Positions 38,646 to 46,677 of a DNA stretch of 64,000 bases are shown one piece after another. The notes below the pieces were generated by a model. That model did no database searches and was not told the origin of the DNA. It saw only the letters and a list, made by a program, of their open reading frames with translations. Every line of letters starts with the position of its first letter. The stretch's first letter is position 1. This DNA is from Ahniella sp. (GTDB taxonomy: Bacteria; Pseudomonadota; Gammaproteobacteria; Xanthomonadales; Ahniellaceae), in contig JADJRU010000008.1 of the NCBI GenBank assembly GCA_016712105.1, positions 1 through 64,000 on the forward strand. The letters are read 5' to 3'. The translations under genes were made by a program, and so were the position numbers.

Positions 38646-39170
38646 AGCCGGCAAAGGCAGAGGCGCTTCGGCGCGACCGTCACGCAACTCGGATTCAAAT
38701 TCATCAAGATCCCGCTGAAGTTCCGCGCGCAGACTGGCCGGAAGGCTTGATGCGGCCGCAGGGGCCGCCCACAAGACGCGCCGAAACGCTTGTCTCGCTG
38801 ATACCTCATCACCGAGTGCAGAACACACGCGTCCGTAGTTGAGCAGATGCTCCGGACGTTCGCCGTGAATCAGAGCCGATTCAAGAGCCTGCCGAGCCTG
38901 GTCGGTGTCACCGAGCAGCAGGGAGGAAACGCCCACATACAGCACGGCACGCGGGTCATTCGGCGAAACGTTGTGAGCTTTGGTCGCGTTGACCTGGACC
39001 GAACGCACCTGTGCCAAGGCCGCGTCGCCACGGACTCGGCCGGTCAGCACGTCGTCCAGTTGGCGCCCCAGGCCGGCCAGATCGTGCTCGGCTTGCCACC
39101 GTGGCCATTCCGGCCAGAGCATTGCCACGGCAAAACTCAGCGCGATCATGATCCGCAACAGACGAGTCAT
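38628..39170 (-). CDS. Small exported TPR-like protein
   Basis: 180 residues from the ATG at 39170. One N-terminal hydrophobic segment (LLRIMIALSFAVAMLWPEWP) anchors or exports it. The soluble part has two TPR-like hairpins: AVLYVGVSSLLLGDTDQARQ followed by ALESALIHG, and HLLNYGRVCSALGDEVSARQ followed by AFRRVLWAAP. Its ATG overlaps the stop of the O-antigen ligase-like gene, so it may assist polymer ligation or sensing. No family recognised. Confidence 0.62.
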   Translation of the reverse strand: MTRLLRIMIALSFAVAMLWPEWPRWQAEHDLAGLGRQLDDVLTGRVRGDAALAQVRSVQVNATKAHNVSPNDPRAVLYVGVSSLLLGDTDQARQALESALIHGERPEHLLNYGRVCSALGDEVSARQAFRRVLWAAPAAASSLPASLRAELQRDLDEFESELRDGRAEAPLPLPASLPHR

Positions 39171-40507
39171 GCTTGCTTGTCTCCCGGTGTGATCAGCAAG
39201 CGCAAGCTTCGTGCTGCGGCGAAAATCAGCAGGCATGCAGTGAGTGGTACATGCAGCGGAAACCACGCCAGCGACAGTGTGGTGCCGGCCACCAGAACGC
39301 CCAACAATGCCAGCGTTTCCGGATCAGTGTTATCACGGGCCAATCGAGCCATTCGCACCATGAGTGTGAGCACGAACACAATCGCCAGCAGGGCTGCGGG
39401 CGCGCCGAATTCGGCAGCGAACTGCAAGGTGTCCTGATGAGCAAGGACATGGGCATTGGCATTCGGCGGCAGATTGAAGCGTGTGTGCCAACGCAGTTCA
39501 GCGCGCAGTCGATACTCTTGCGAGAGGCGCGCGTAACTTCCCGGACCGTGGCCGGTGAGCGGCTCCGTGATCAGCATCTCCAGCGCCGCTGCATGGGCGC
39601 CTAGCCGATAGGTGGTGAGTCTTTCGAGGCGTTCGACCCGCGTTTCGGACTGGGTCGTCAGAGTGGTGTCGACACTGGCGCGGTCCCGCGCCCATCCATA
39701 CAGACCCAAGCTGGCCAGTGCGCCCAGGACAAACAAGCCGACCAGAATGGTGCCGCGCAGGCGGGCATGGATCGTGATCATCAGCACGGCAGCAACCATC
39801 ATGGCGGCGGCACTGGTGACCTGACGATTCAGGAAAATTGTGGCCAGACAGATCAGGAGCCCGATGGCGGCCCAGCCACGCTTCGGGCGCGACGTGTTGA
39901 CAAGGGCCCAAGCAAGGCATGCACTGCCGGCCAGGCAGGCCGCCATCGCGACCGACCCTTCGTTGCCGAGCAAAGCGCCGGAATCGAAGCGCCCGCCCGT
40001 TCGCAGGACCGACCACGGCAGCGTCAAACCGGCATGCTGAAACACTGAAATCAAGGCATTGACGAACACGGCGACGGCCGACCACCGCCACAATCGCGGA
40101 ACAGCCACGCCGCCGACTGGAAGTGTCGCAACAAACAGCCCAAGTGCCAGAAACGCTGCGGCAATGCGCCAGAATGGCGCGTCGAACGGATGGGCCAGAC
40201 TGGAGGCGAAACACGCCGCAGCGAGCAGCGCGCCGGTCATCAGAAGACGACGTGGCCACTTGGCTGCAGGCAAAGACGGCACCAGTCGCCAGCCCAGCAC
40301 CAACGCGGTTGCCACGATGGTGCCGCCAATCATGATGGCGACACGTTTGGCTGCATCGAACGAGGCGTCGGCTCCGGGGTCGACGAACCATGCGCTACCG
40401 AACAGCGCGATCGCCATGCCAGTCCAGGCGACGAGTGTCAGCATCCGACCCAGGGGCTGATCGGCGTCGTCAGAGGTTTTCACTTGCGGCAAGGCGTGTC
40501 GGATCAC
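39167..40507 (-). CDS. O-antigen ligase/polymerase-like membrane protein
   Basis: 446 residues with about 11 membrane segments. The large loop before the last helices contains EPLTGHGPGSYARLSQEYRL and ANAHVLAHQDTLQFAAEFGA, the Wzy_C/WaaL-type His-bearing region used to join polysaccharide to lipid A or another acceptor. It acts in the inner membrane on the periplasmic side. It follows the FG-GAP lipoprotein by 43 bases and is coupled to the TPR-like gene. Whether it polymerises or ligates cannot be told from sequence. Confidence 0.78.
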   Translation of the reverse strand: MIRHALPQVKTSDDADQPLGRMLTLVAWTGMAIALFGSAWFVDPGADASFDAAKRVAIMIGGTIVATALVLGWRLVPSLPAAKWPRRLLMTGALLAAACFASSLAHPFDAPFWRIAAAFLALGLFVATLPVGGVAVPRLWRWSAVAVFVNALISVFQHAGLTLPWSVLRTGGRFDSGALLGNEGSVAMAACLAGSACLAWALVNTSRPKRGWAAIGLLICLATIFLNRQVTSAAAMMVAAVLMITIHARLRGTILVGLFVLGALASLGLYGWARDRASVDTTLTTQSETRVERLERLTTYRLGAHAAALEMLITEPLTGHGPGSYARLSQEYRLRAELRWHTRFNLPPNANAHVLAHQDTLQFAAEFGAPAALLAIVFVLTLMVRMARLARDNTDPETLALLGVLVAGTTLSLAWFPLHVPLTACLLIFAAARSLRLLITPGDKQA

Positions 40508-40550
40508 GGTTGTGTGTGCCTCGTTCCTTCAGGCTTTGCCGACGCGTGCC

Positions 40551-41881
40551 TCAACGACGGGATTTCCGCGGCGTCACGTGGAACCCGGCAAATCCGCCTT
40601 GTCCGGGGCAGGCGCTTTGCACCGTGGGGTCGTCTTCACCGGCATAACTCACCAGCAACTCAAGACCGGGTTTGCCATCCAGGTCGGCCAATGCTGCATC
40701 GAACGTCTGGCATCCGGCGGAGATGCTCGCAGGCCAGGACGAATCGAACCGCAAGCCTTTGGCGTTCGCCAAGTGGATCTCCACCATACCGGTCTCGGTG
40801 ATGGCCATCAGGTCTGTTTGGCCATCTTCATTGAGGTCATGCCGGAGGATCTTCCGCCACGCATCCCGGCTTGTATGGGCGGCGACCCGACGCGGCGTCG
40901 TCGCGCCACCGGCCGTCCAGTCCATTTGGAACAGCTCGGTACAGACAGGCTCCGGATTGGTGGACGTACTGCCGAACCAAAGCTTGCCCGGCTTCCCGGC
41001 AGTCGCTGCATCGATCTGGACGGCCGTCACGACGGCTCGGGAAGGCAGTCCGGGCAACGTGACTGACTGCGGTGTGCCACCGAAACCATAGTGAAGCAGT
41101 CTCTGCGCACCGACATCGCGAGATCCGGTCAATGCTTCGGGTTGACCATCACCATCGAGGTCGGCCACTGCGAGCGCATCGCCGAAGCCTTGCGCCGTGG
41201 TCTCTCGTCCCAGCAATTGCCAGGACCGATTGCGGTTGAGGTACACCCGCAACGCGTCGGGTTCCAGGCGATCCCCACCAAACAGGGTGCGGCCCTCATT
41301 TTGTGCGATCAGATCCAGTCGCCCGTCGCGGTTCCAGTCCGCGAACGCCAGGGCTCGCGACGCAAAGATGGGTTCTTGCGGGTTGTCCGATGGCAGCGCG
41401 AAATCGAGGCCTTCCGCCCAAGGCGCAAAGTGCCCGCGGGTTTCATTGATCAGCACGGTCAGGCCACGCAGATGGCTTCCGAGGGCAAGGTCCGGCAATC
41501 CGTCCGCGTTCACGTCGCCGATGATCAGATCACCGTAGTCGTAGGGCAGGGGAGGGAAGTGAGTGTCCGACCACAGACGAAACTGGCCGGTGCCGGTGCC
41601 CAGCCAAATCGCCGGTTCCGCACGACCCTTTCGCGCCGGGCCATGAGCCAGATCCAGGATGCCATCGTCGTTAAAATCCGCCAGATCGAATCCGTCCCGC
41701 CACTGGCCTTTGGTCGGCAAGTCCGTAGCAAGGGTGTCAGGGTGACTTGTTTTGTCGCCCGGGCTTGGTCGATCGCACAAACCTCGCCCGTCGTTTGACG
41801 GACAGGGTGCTGCATGCACCCGTTCAGACTCAGCATCGAAAGGGCTGTCAGCCCGATCATTTGGATCAAAGTGGGGCGCAT
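40551..41881 (-). CDS. FG-GAP/VCBS repeat lipoprotein, frameshifted
   Basis: About 443 residues once a shift at the TTTT run 41750-41753 is repaired. From the ATG at 41881 a lipoprotein signal is clear (MIGLTALSMLSLNGC, lipobox ending LNGC). After the shift, FG-GAP blades appear: DLADFNDDGILDLAHG, IIGDVNADGLPDLALG, AFADWNRDGRLDLIAQ, AVADLDGDGQPEALTG and RHDLNEDGQTDLMAIT. Such Ca-binding beta-propellers bind glycans or proteins at the surface. Lying at the head of the ligase-TPR operon, it may handle the same glycan. Without the shift the two halves would be annotated as two hypothetical proteins. Confidence 0.8.
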
Positions 41882-41904
41882 CGAACGTTCTGCTCCTGGA
41901 AACA

Positions 41905-41933
41905 AAAAGGCCCCGAATGTTCGGGGCCTTTTC
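41905..41933 (-). terminator. Rho-independent terminator after the 12-repeat protein gene
   Basis: On the minus strand AAAGGCCCCGA, loop, TCGGGGCCTTT is followed by a T-run (TTTTTG). It lies 19 bases beyond the stop at 41952 and just before the lipoprotein gene start, separating the two. Confidence 0.85.
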
Positions 41934-41951
41934 GGTTGGTTCACTGCCGAA

Positions 41952-44444
41952 TCAGCCTTGATTGGCCTGGCGACGCCGTTGGAAACCGATGCCTGCGAGC
42001 AGCACCAGCAACACCATCAGTGCCAGCCCGAACGGACCCGCGACAGGAATAGAGCGAACGCTCGTGCCGGCGACCTGATTCGGCGCAAACTCGACATCGT
42101 CCGCTGCACTGGAGCAACCGGGGTCGGCCGGGAAATCGACGAGCAGATCATCGTCATTGTCGATGCCGTCCGAACAGGCCGGATTCACCACACCCAGCAG
42201 TTCGCTGGCATCCAAAGCACTTGCGCATCCCGGGTCGGCCGGGAAATCACTGACGCCATCCTGATCATTGTCGACGCCATCGGAACACGCCGGAGCTTCG
42301 CTTCCATCATTGATGCTGATGCAGTTCGGCGAGTTCGGGAAATCGGTCAGGCCATCACTGTCATTGTCGATCCCGTCGCTGCACTGGTCGCCCGATTCGA
42401 ATTGTCCGGAAGCGGAGCTGCAGCCCGGATCGGCCGGGAAGTCGATGAATCCGTCGCCATCGTTTTCAAACGTGTCGTTGCACTCCGGGCGTTCGTTGGT
42501 GCTGGCTGGTGAGGCACAACCCGGGTCGGCCGGAAAGTCGATCAACATGTCGCCATCATTGTCGTTGCCATCGTCGCACTGCGTGCCTTCGATTGGGCTA
42601 CTGGCTGACAGGCAACCCAAGTCATTCGGGAAGTCGGTGTCGCCATCCATGTCGTTGTCGAGGCCGTCGCTGCACTGCGGGCTCTCGGTGTTCGAGGTGG
42701 CGGACGAACAGCCTGGGTCGTTCGGAAAATCGATCCGACCGTCGGAGTCGTTATCCAGGCCGTCACTACATGCCGCATTGGTCTCGTTGTTGTCGAACTG
42801 GTTGAAACAGCCTGGGTCGGCAGGGAAGTCGATCAAACCGTCGCTGTCGTTGTCGCGGAGGTCACTGCAAACACCGAGGCCTTCAATCGCGTCGCCCGGC
42901 GAAAAACATCCCGGATCCGCACCAAAATCGATCAGGCCGTTCGGGCTGTTGTCGATGCCGTCGCCGCACTCAAAATTGAAGAGCTCCTCGGAGATATCCG
43001 CCGCACTCGCACATTCCAGATCGGCCGGAAAGTCGATTTGACCATCCATGTCGTTGTCTTGTCCGTCGCTGCACTCCGTGGACTCGAAAACGGCGAACCG
43101 CGATGCACAGCCGGGGTCCGCGGGAAAATCGATCAGCGTGTCGCCATCGTTGTCGATGCCGTCGTTGCAGATCGACGCGGTTTCGGAAGCTGAAGTCGCC
43201 GTGGCGCAATCCGGATCAGCCGGGAAATCGGTTCGGCCATCCGAGTCGTTGTCGAGACCGTCATTACATTGGGGGAACGTGACCGGCAGACTGCCATTGT
43301 TGCTGTTCAGCGGCTGTGCGTTGCTTTGAGCTTCTTCGCGCGTCGTCGTCAGCGAACTGACGCTGGTGAACACGTGGCTGACCCAGGCCTGATTGGTCGG
43401 GAACAGCGAGCTGGTGAACCCGAGTTCGTAAGCCAACATCCCCTGGTCATAAGGAAGACCGGTGATCGGAACGACTTGGGTGGCGCGTGTCGGTGAGATT
43501 GCGGAGCGATCGGAGTAGACCTGTTCCTGATGATTGAACATCACGACTTTCCCACCCGTGATCGGTGCTGGCGGGCTGCCGCAAGCGAACGGATTGACCC
43601 GGCCCGGGTCACGCCAGATCAACGCTCGGGTACTGACCGGTGCATTGGGATTCGACAGGCTCTGGTCGACAAAACGCGCCATGAAGTTGGAGGGTAACGG
43701 TTCGCGGTTGTCGGAGGCGGAGCCGGAGACCAGGCGCCCATAGAACGTGTAGTTGCCAGGCGTGGAGGTCAGCGGATCGGTATCGCTGGCTTCGATGTGC
43801 ACCGCGGTTTCGCCGAAAGACCGAGCCTCTCGAGTGTTGGTGACACCGTATTCGCCGAACAGCACATTCTGGTTGCCCGCAATGCCCAGGCCACCCGAGA
43901 TGAAGTAGCCGACAGCGTTCGGGAAAAACTGGCTGGTGCAAACATTGGCGACATCGACCGTGGCATAACCACGCGCCTGGCCGGAGTTCGATGCGGCACA
44001 GAGCCCGCCGAACAGGCTGGATGCCCGTCCCGAGTGAGCGTTCTGGAGCCCGGTCAGGGTTGCGGCGTCCAAGGGCGCAGGGGGCAGTGACGAGCCGCAT
44101 AGTGGAATCGCACCGGGGCTCGATTGCGGCAAGGTCCCGTTGATGAACAGGTCCCCGAGGTCAACTTCCACGACACCTCGCGAGGGCAGTCGGACATCGA
44201 ACGAGTAGGTTGGCACGCCGTAGTCGGTCCACAGCGTGACGTGCGCCAACTGCTCGGTTGACGCGCTGTTGCCGATCGTGAAGTGGGTGCGCGCACCCGT
44301 TCCGTTCAGATCGACTTCGAAGTGCGGAATCAGCAAGGTTGCGGCAGGCACATTGTCGGCGCTGCCGATGGCTGCGTGGGCGCTCCCGGCCAACAGGCCA
44401 AGACCCAAGCCAAGGGACATCAGGACATTACGAATCGGATTCAT
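41952..44444 (-). CDS. Secreted protein with 12 Cys/Asp-rich repeats and C-terminal membrane anchor
   Basis: 830 residues from the ATG at 44444 (AGGAG upstream). A signal peptide (LGLGLGLLAGSAHA) is followed by a 380-residue domain shared with the next gene (LLIPHFEVDLNG, LWTDYGVPTYSFDVRLP, ASDNREPLP). Then come 12 units of about 33 residues (nt 42085-43275) of the form CSDGxDNDxDGxxDFPxDPGC, with paired Cys and Asp/Asn ladders like MopE/thrombospondin-type Ca- or Cu-binding repeats. The end, SIPVAGPFGLALMVLLVLLA then Arg-rich RRRQ, copies the motif-helix-basic layout of CTERM sorting signals. Likely a surface protein processed or anchored at the outer envelope. Function of the N-terminal domain unknown. 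Confidence 0.8.
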   Translation of the reverse strand: MNPIRNVLMSLGLGLGLLAGSAHAAIGSADNVPAATLLIPHFEVDLNGTGARTHFTIGNSASTEQLAHVTLWTDYGVPTYSFDVRLPSRGVVEVDLGDLFINGTLPQSSPGAIPLCGSSLPPAPLDAATLTGLQNAHSGRASSLFGGLCAASNSGQARGYATVDVANVCTSQFFPNAVGYFISGGLGIAGNQNVLFGEYGVTNTREARSFGETAVHIEASDTDPLTSTPGNYTFYGRLVSGSASDNREPLPSNFMARFVDQSLSNPNAPVSTRALIWRDPGRVNPFACGSPPAPITGGKVVMFNHQEQVYSDRSAISPTRATQVVPITGLPYDQGMLAYELGFTSSLFPTNQAWVSHVFTSVSSLTTTREEAQSNAQPLNSNNGSLPVTFPQCNDGLDNDSDGRTDFPADPDCATATSASETASICNDGIDNDGDTLIDFPADPGCASRFAVFESTECSDGQDNDMDGQIDFPADLECASAADISEELFNFECGDGIDNSPNGLIDFGADPGCFSPGDAIEGLGVCSDLRDNDSDGLIDFPADPGCFNQFDNNETNAACSDGLDNDSDGRIDFPNDPGCSSATSNTESPQCSDGLDNDMDGDTDFPNDLGCLSASSPIEGTQCDDGNDNDGDMLIDFPADPGCASPASTNERPECNDTFENDGDGFIDFPADPGCSSASGQFESGDQCSDGIDNDSDGLTDFPNSPNCISINDGSEAPACSDGVDNDQDGVSDFPADPGCASALDASELLGVVNPACSDGIDNDDDLLVDFPADPGCSSAADDVEFAPNQVAGTSVRSIPVAGPFGLALMVLLVLLAGIGFQRRRQANQG

Positions 44445-44463
44445 GGGATCTCCTTGAGTCCGC

Positions 44464-45672
44464 TTAAGGCAGGATCGGATTGGCAGGGCCAAGCGCGGGA
44501 TTGCCGAGCTGAATGCCGCCAGTGGAATAACCGTAGGGAGCGCCGGTCGAAGCATCGGCAGGTACTTGGCGGAAGTTCAGCCAGGACTGTCGGATCGAGT
44601 CGTCACCCAGGTTGAGATTCACGAATACCCAGCCAAGGCCCGCATTGAGTCCCAGACTGTTGCCTGAAACCGTACCGGCCGCGCCTGCAAACAGGTTGCC
44701 AGTGGGTTGACCGGTCAAGGTGCCGGTCGCATCGAACACCGACACCAGGCGTTGATCGGTCGCCGCGCCAGTGGGCGCACTGCCACAAGTGAACGGTTGG
44801 ATCCGGCCATCGCTGGTGGTTCGTGGTGCGCGCCAGTAGTCGATGCTGGTCCGGCCCTGACTGAAGCGCCCGGCCCATGCGGTCGGCAGCGGTTCACGGT
44901 TGTCAGCGGAACCTGGCTCACCGTAGAACGTCAGTGCACCGCCTGTGGTGAGTGGACTGATGCCGCTTGCTTCGATGCCGACAGCCGGTTCGGCCAGCAT
45001 ACGGCGGTTGTTGGCGTCGAAAATGACGTATTCGCCCACCATGACGTTCTGGTTGGTTGCGCGGCCAGCGCCACCGCTAAAGAAGTAACCGAAATCACCA
45101 GGCCCGTCGGACCCGCAGGAGTTCACGGCATCGATCGTGATGTACCCGCGCGCGATGCCATCGCCGTAGTTGCGGCTGCCGCACAGGTTGCTGCCAAAGT
45201 ACTGAGGGGCGCTGCCGCCGGTGTGTGCGGCAATCAATTCAGGGCCCAGACGGCCGCTTTGACCGTCGGGCAGGAATGGGCCGCACGACGCAAAATTGAT
45301 GTCCTGCGAGAATGGACCCTGAGGCGATATGCCGTTTCCGGGGTCTTGACCGGCACTCGCAGTGCGCGCGTCAAAACGCTGCACGAACAGATTGCGCAAA
45401 TTCAAGGTTTCCTGATCGTATCCGGTCAGGTAAACGTTGAATTGGTGCGTGGGCAGGCCGTAGTCCGTCCACAGGACCACATTGCCCAGAATGGCCGTGG
45501 CACTGGTGTTCTGGATCGTGATGAAGGTGTTGTTGCCCTGATCGTTCTGGGTATCCACTTCGAAGTGTGGGAAGAACAATGTCGCCCCAGGCGCCGGATC
45601 GATCGTGCCGATTGCCCCCTGCGCCAACGTGCAAAAGCCCAACAACAAAGCACCGCCAAGTGCTCGGATCAT
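44464..45672 (-). CDS. Secreted paralogue of the N-terminal domain of the 12-repeat protein
   Basis: 402 residues, preceded by GGGAG at good spacing. Signal peptide GALLLGFCTLAQGA then AIGTIDPAPGATLFFPHFEV, LWTDYGLPTHQFNVYLTGYD, GEYVIFDANNRRMLAEPAVG and SADNREPLPTAWAGRF align with the domain next door (ATLLIPHFEVD, LWTDYGVPTYSFDV, SASDNREPLPSNFMARF). It has neither the Cys/Asp repeats nor the C-terminal anchor. The two genes are 19 bases apart in one transcript, so this is a tandem duplication in which only the downstream gene carries repeats. No recognised family. Confidence 0.72.
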   Translation of the reverse strand: MIRALGGALLLGFCTLAQGAIGTIDPAPGATLFFPHFEVDTQNDQGNNTFITIQNTSATAILGNVVLWTDYGLPTHQFNVYLTGYDQETLNLRNLFVQRFDARTASAGQDPGNGISPQGPFSQDINFASCGPFLPDGQSGRLGPELIAAHTGGSAPQYFGSNLCGSRNYGDGIARGYITIDAVNSCGSDGPGDFGYFFSGGAGRATNQNVMVGEYVIFDANNRRMLAEPAVGIEASGISPLTTGGALTFYGEPGSADNREPLPTAWAGRFSQGRTSIDYWRAPRTTSDGRIQPFTCGSAPTGAATDQRLVSVFDATGTLTGQPTGNLFAGAAGTVSGNSLGLNAGLGWVFVNLNLGDDSIRQSWLNFRQVPADASTGAPYGYSTGGIQLGNPALGPANPILP

Positions 45673-45833
45673 GATTTTGTCTCCCGCGAAACGAATCAGC
45701 CATCACCACGGATCGGTGTTTTGGCCCCGGGGCGATTTGTACCACAAGCACATTCCGGAAGTGAGGCAGACCTGGTGTCGCCGGAACGCTTGATCTGTAT
45801 GTCGCGCACGGGAAGGGCAAGCGGATCCAGTCC

Positions 45834-45868
45834 CAAAAACGGCACTGCCCCGGTTGGACGGGGCAGCG
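45834..45868 (-). terminator. Rho-independent terminator after the PP2C gene
   Basis: On the minus strand CTGCCCC, loop GTCCAACC, GGGGCAG, then TGCCGTTTTT. It begins 36 bases after the PP2C stop and ends that transcript before the paralogue gene. Confidence 0.7.
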
Positions 45869-45903
45869 GTTTGAGGTGATCGGTCTCGGCGGTGAGGTGG
45901 GTG

Positions 45904-46617
45904 CTATTTGCAGCGCACGAGAATGGCGGTGACGTTGTCGGATCCGCCACCATCGAGCGCGGCCAGAATGAGGTGGTCGACACTTTCCTGTGCCGACAGT
46001 TCGGCACGGCCGAGAATGCGGGCGATGTGCTCGTCTTCGACTTCCTCGGTCAGCCCGTCACTGCAGATGAGCACCTGGGTGCCAGGCTTGAGCTCACCGA
46101 TGATGGTTTCGACGCGCAGGCTCTGCGGGTCGGTGACCCCCAGTGCCTGAGTCACGACATTGCGGTGCGGATGCGTGCGCGCTTGCTCGGGGCTGATCGC
46201 ACCTTGTTCGATCAATTCCCGGACATACGAGTGATCCTGAGACATTTGTTTAAGTTGGCCATCAGCGAACTGGTAGACGCGACTGTCACCCACCCAGCCC
46301 ACCTCGTATTCCTCGCCCTTGACCCGGATGGCGGCAATGGTCGTGCCCATTGGCAGCGCCTGCGGGCGGCGTGTCGAGTGTTTGATGATTTCTTCGTCGG
46401 CGAGCTGAATCGCACGAACGAGCAACTCGCCGTTGCGGATTTCGCGCACCAGCGTATCGCGGGCGAGGGCAGAGGCGACCTCGCCGTTTTCGTGACCACC
46501 CATGCCGTCGGCAACGAGATACAAGCCAAGCTCGCTGTCGGCGTAGTAGGTGTCCTCGTTGTGCTCACGACGCAGGCCTACATGCGTACAGTGGCCGAAC
46601 TCGATCGAATTGTGCAT
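45904..46617 (-). CDS. PP2C-family protein phosphatase (Stp/PrpC-like)
   Basis: 237 residues, the size of stand-alone bacterial PP2Cs. Motifs in order: VGLRREHNEDTYYADSELGL (metal Asp), YLVADGMGGHENGEVASALA, EYEVGWVGDSRVYQFADGQL, QVLICSDGLTEEVEDEHIAR and ALDGGGSDNVTAILVRC. All metal-binding Asp and the catalytic set are present. It dephosphorylates Ser/Thr residues, usually paired with an Hanks-type kinase or FHA protein, but no kinase is in the window. It starts 60 bases downstream of the autotransporter stop and may be transcribed with it or from its own promoter. Confidence 0.93.
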   Translation of the reverse strand: MHNSIEFGHCTHVGLRREHNEDTYYADSELGLYLVADGMGGHENGEVASALARDTLVREIRNGELLVRAIQLADEEIIKHSTRRPQALPMGTTIAAIRVKGEEYEVGWVGDSRVYQFADGQLKQMSQDHSYVRELIEQGAISPEQARTHPHRNVVTQALGVTDPQSLRVETIIGELKPGTQVLICSDGLTEEVEDEHIARILGRAELSAQESVDHLILAALDGGGSDNVTAILVRCK

Positions 46618-46644
46618 GCGTTTGGCTATTCTTTAATTGTCTTG

Positions 46645-46672
46645 ACGATATCGCTGTTTGCCACTTTTGCAA
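46645..46672 (-). promoter_or_regulatory. Possible sigma-70 promoter of the PP2C gene
   Basis: On the minus strand TTGCAA and TATCGT are separated by 16 bases, and lie 28 bases before the ATG. Match to consensus is moderate. Confidence 0.3.
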
Positions 46673-46677
46673 ATGGG

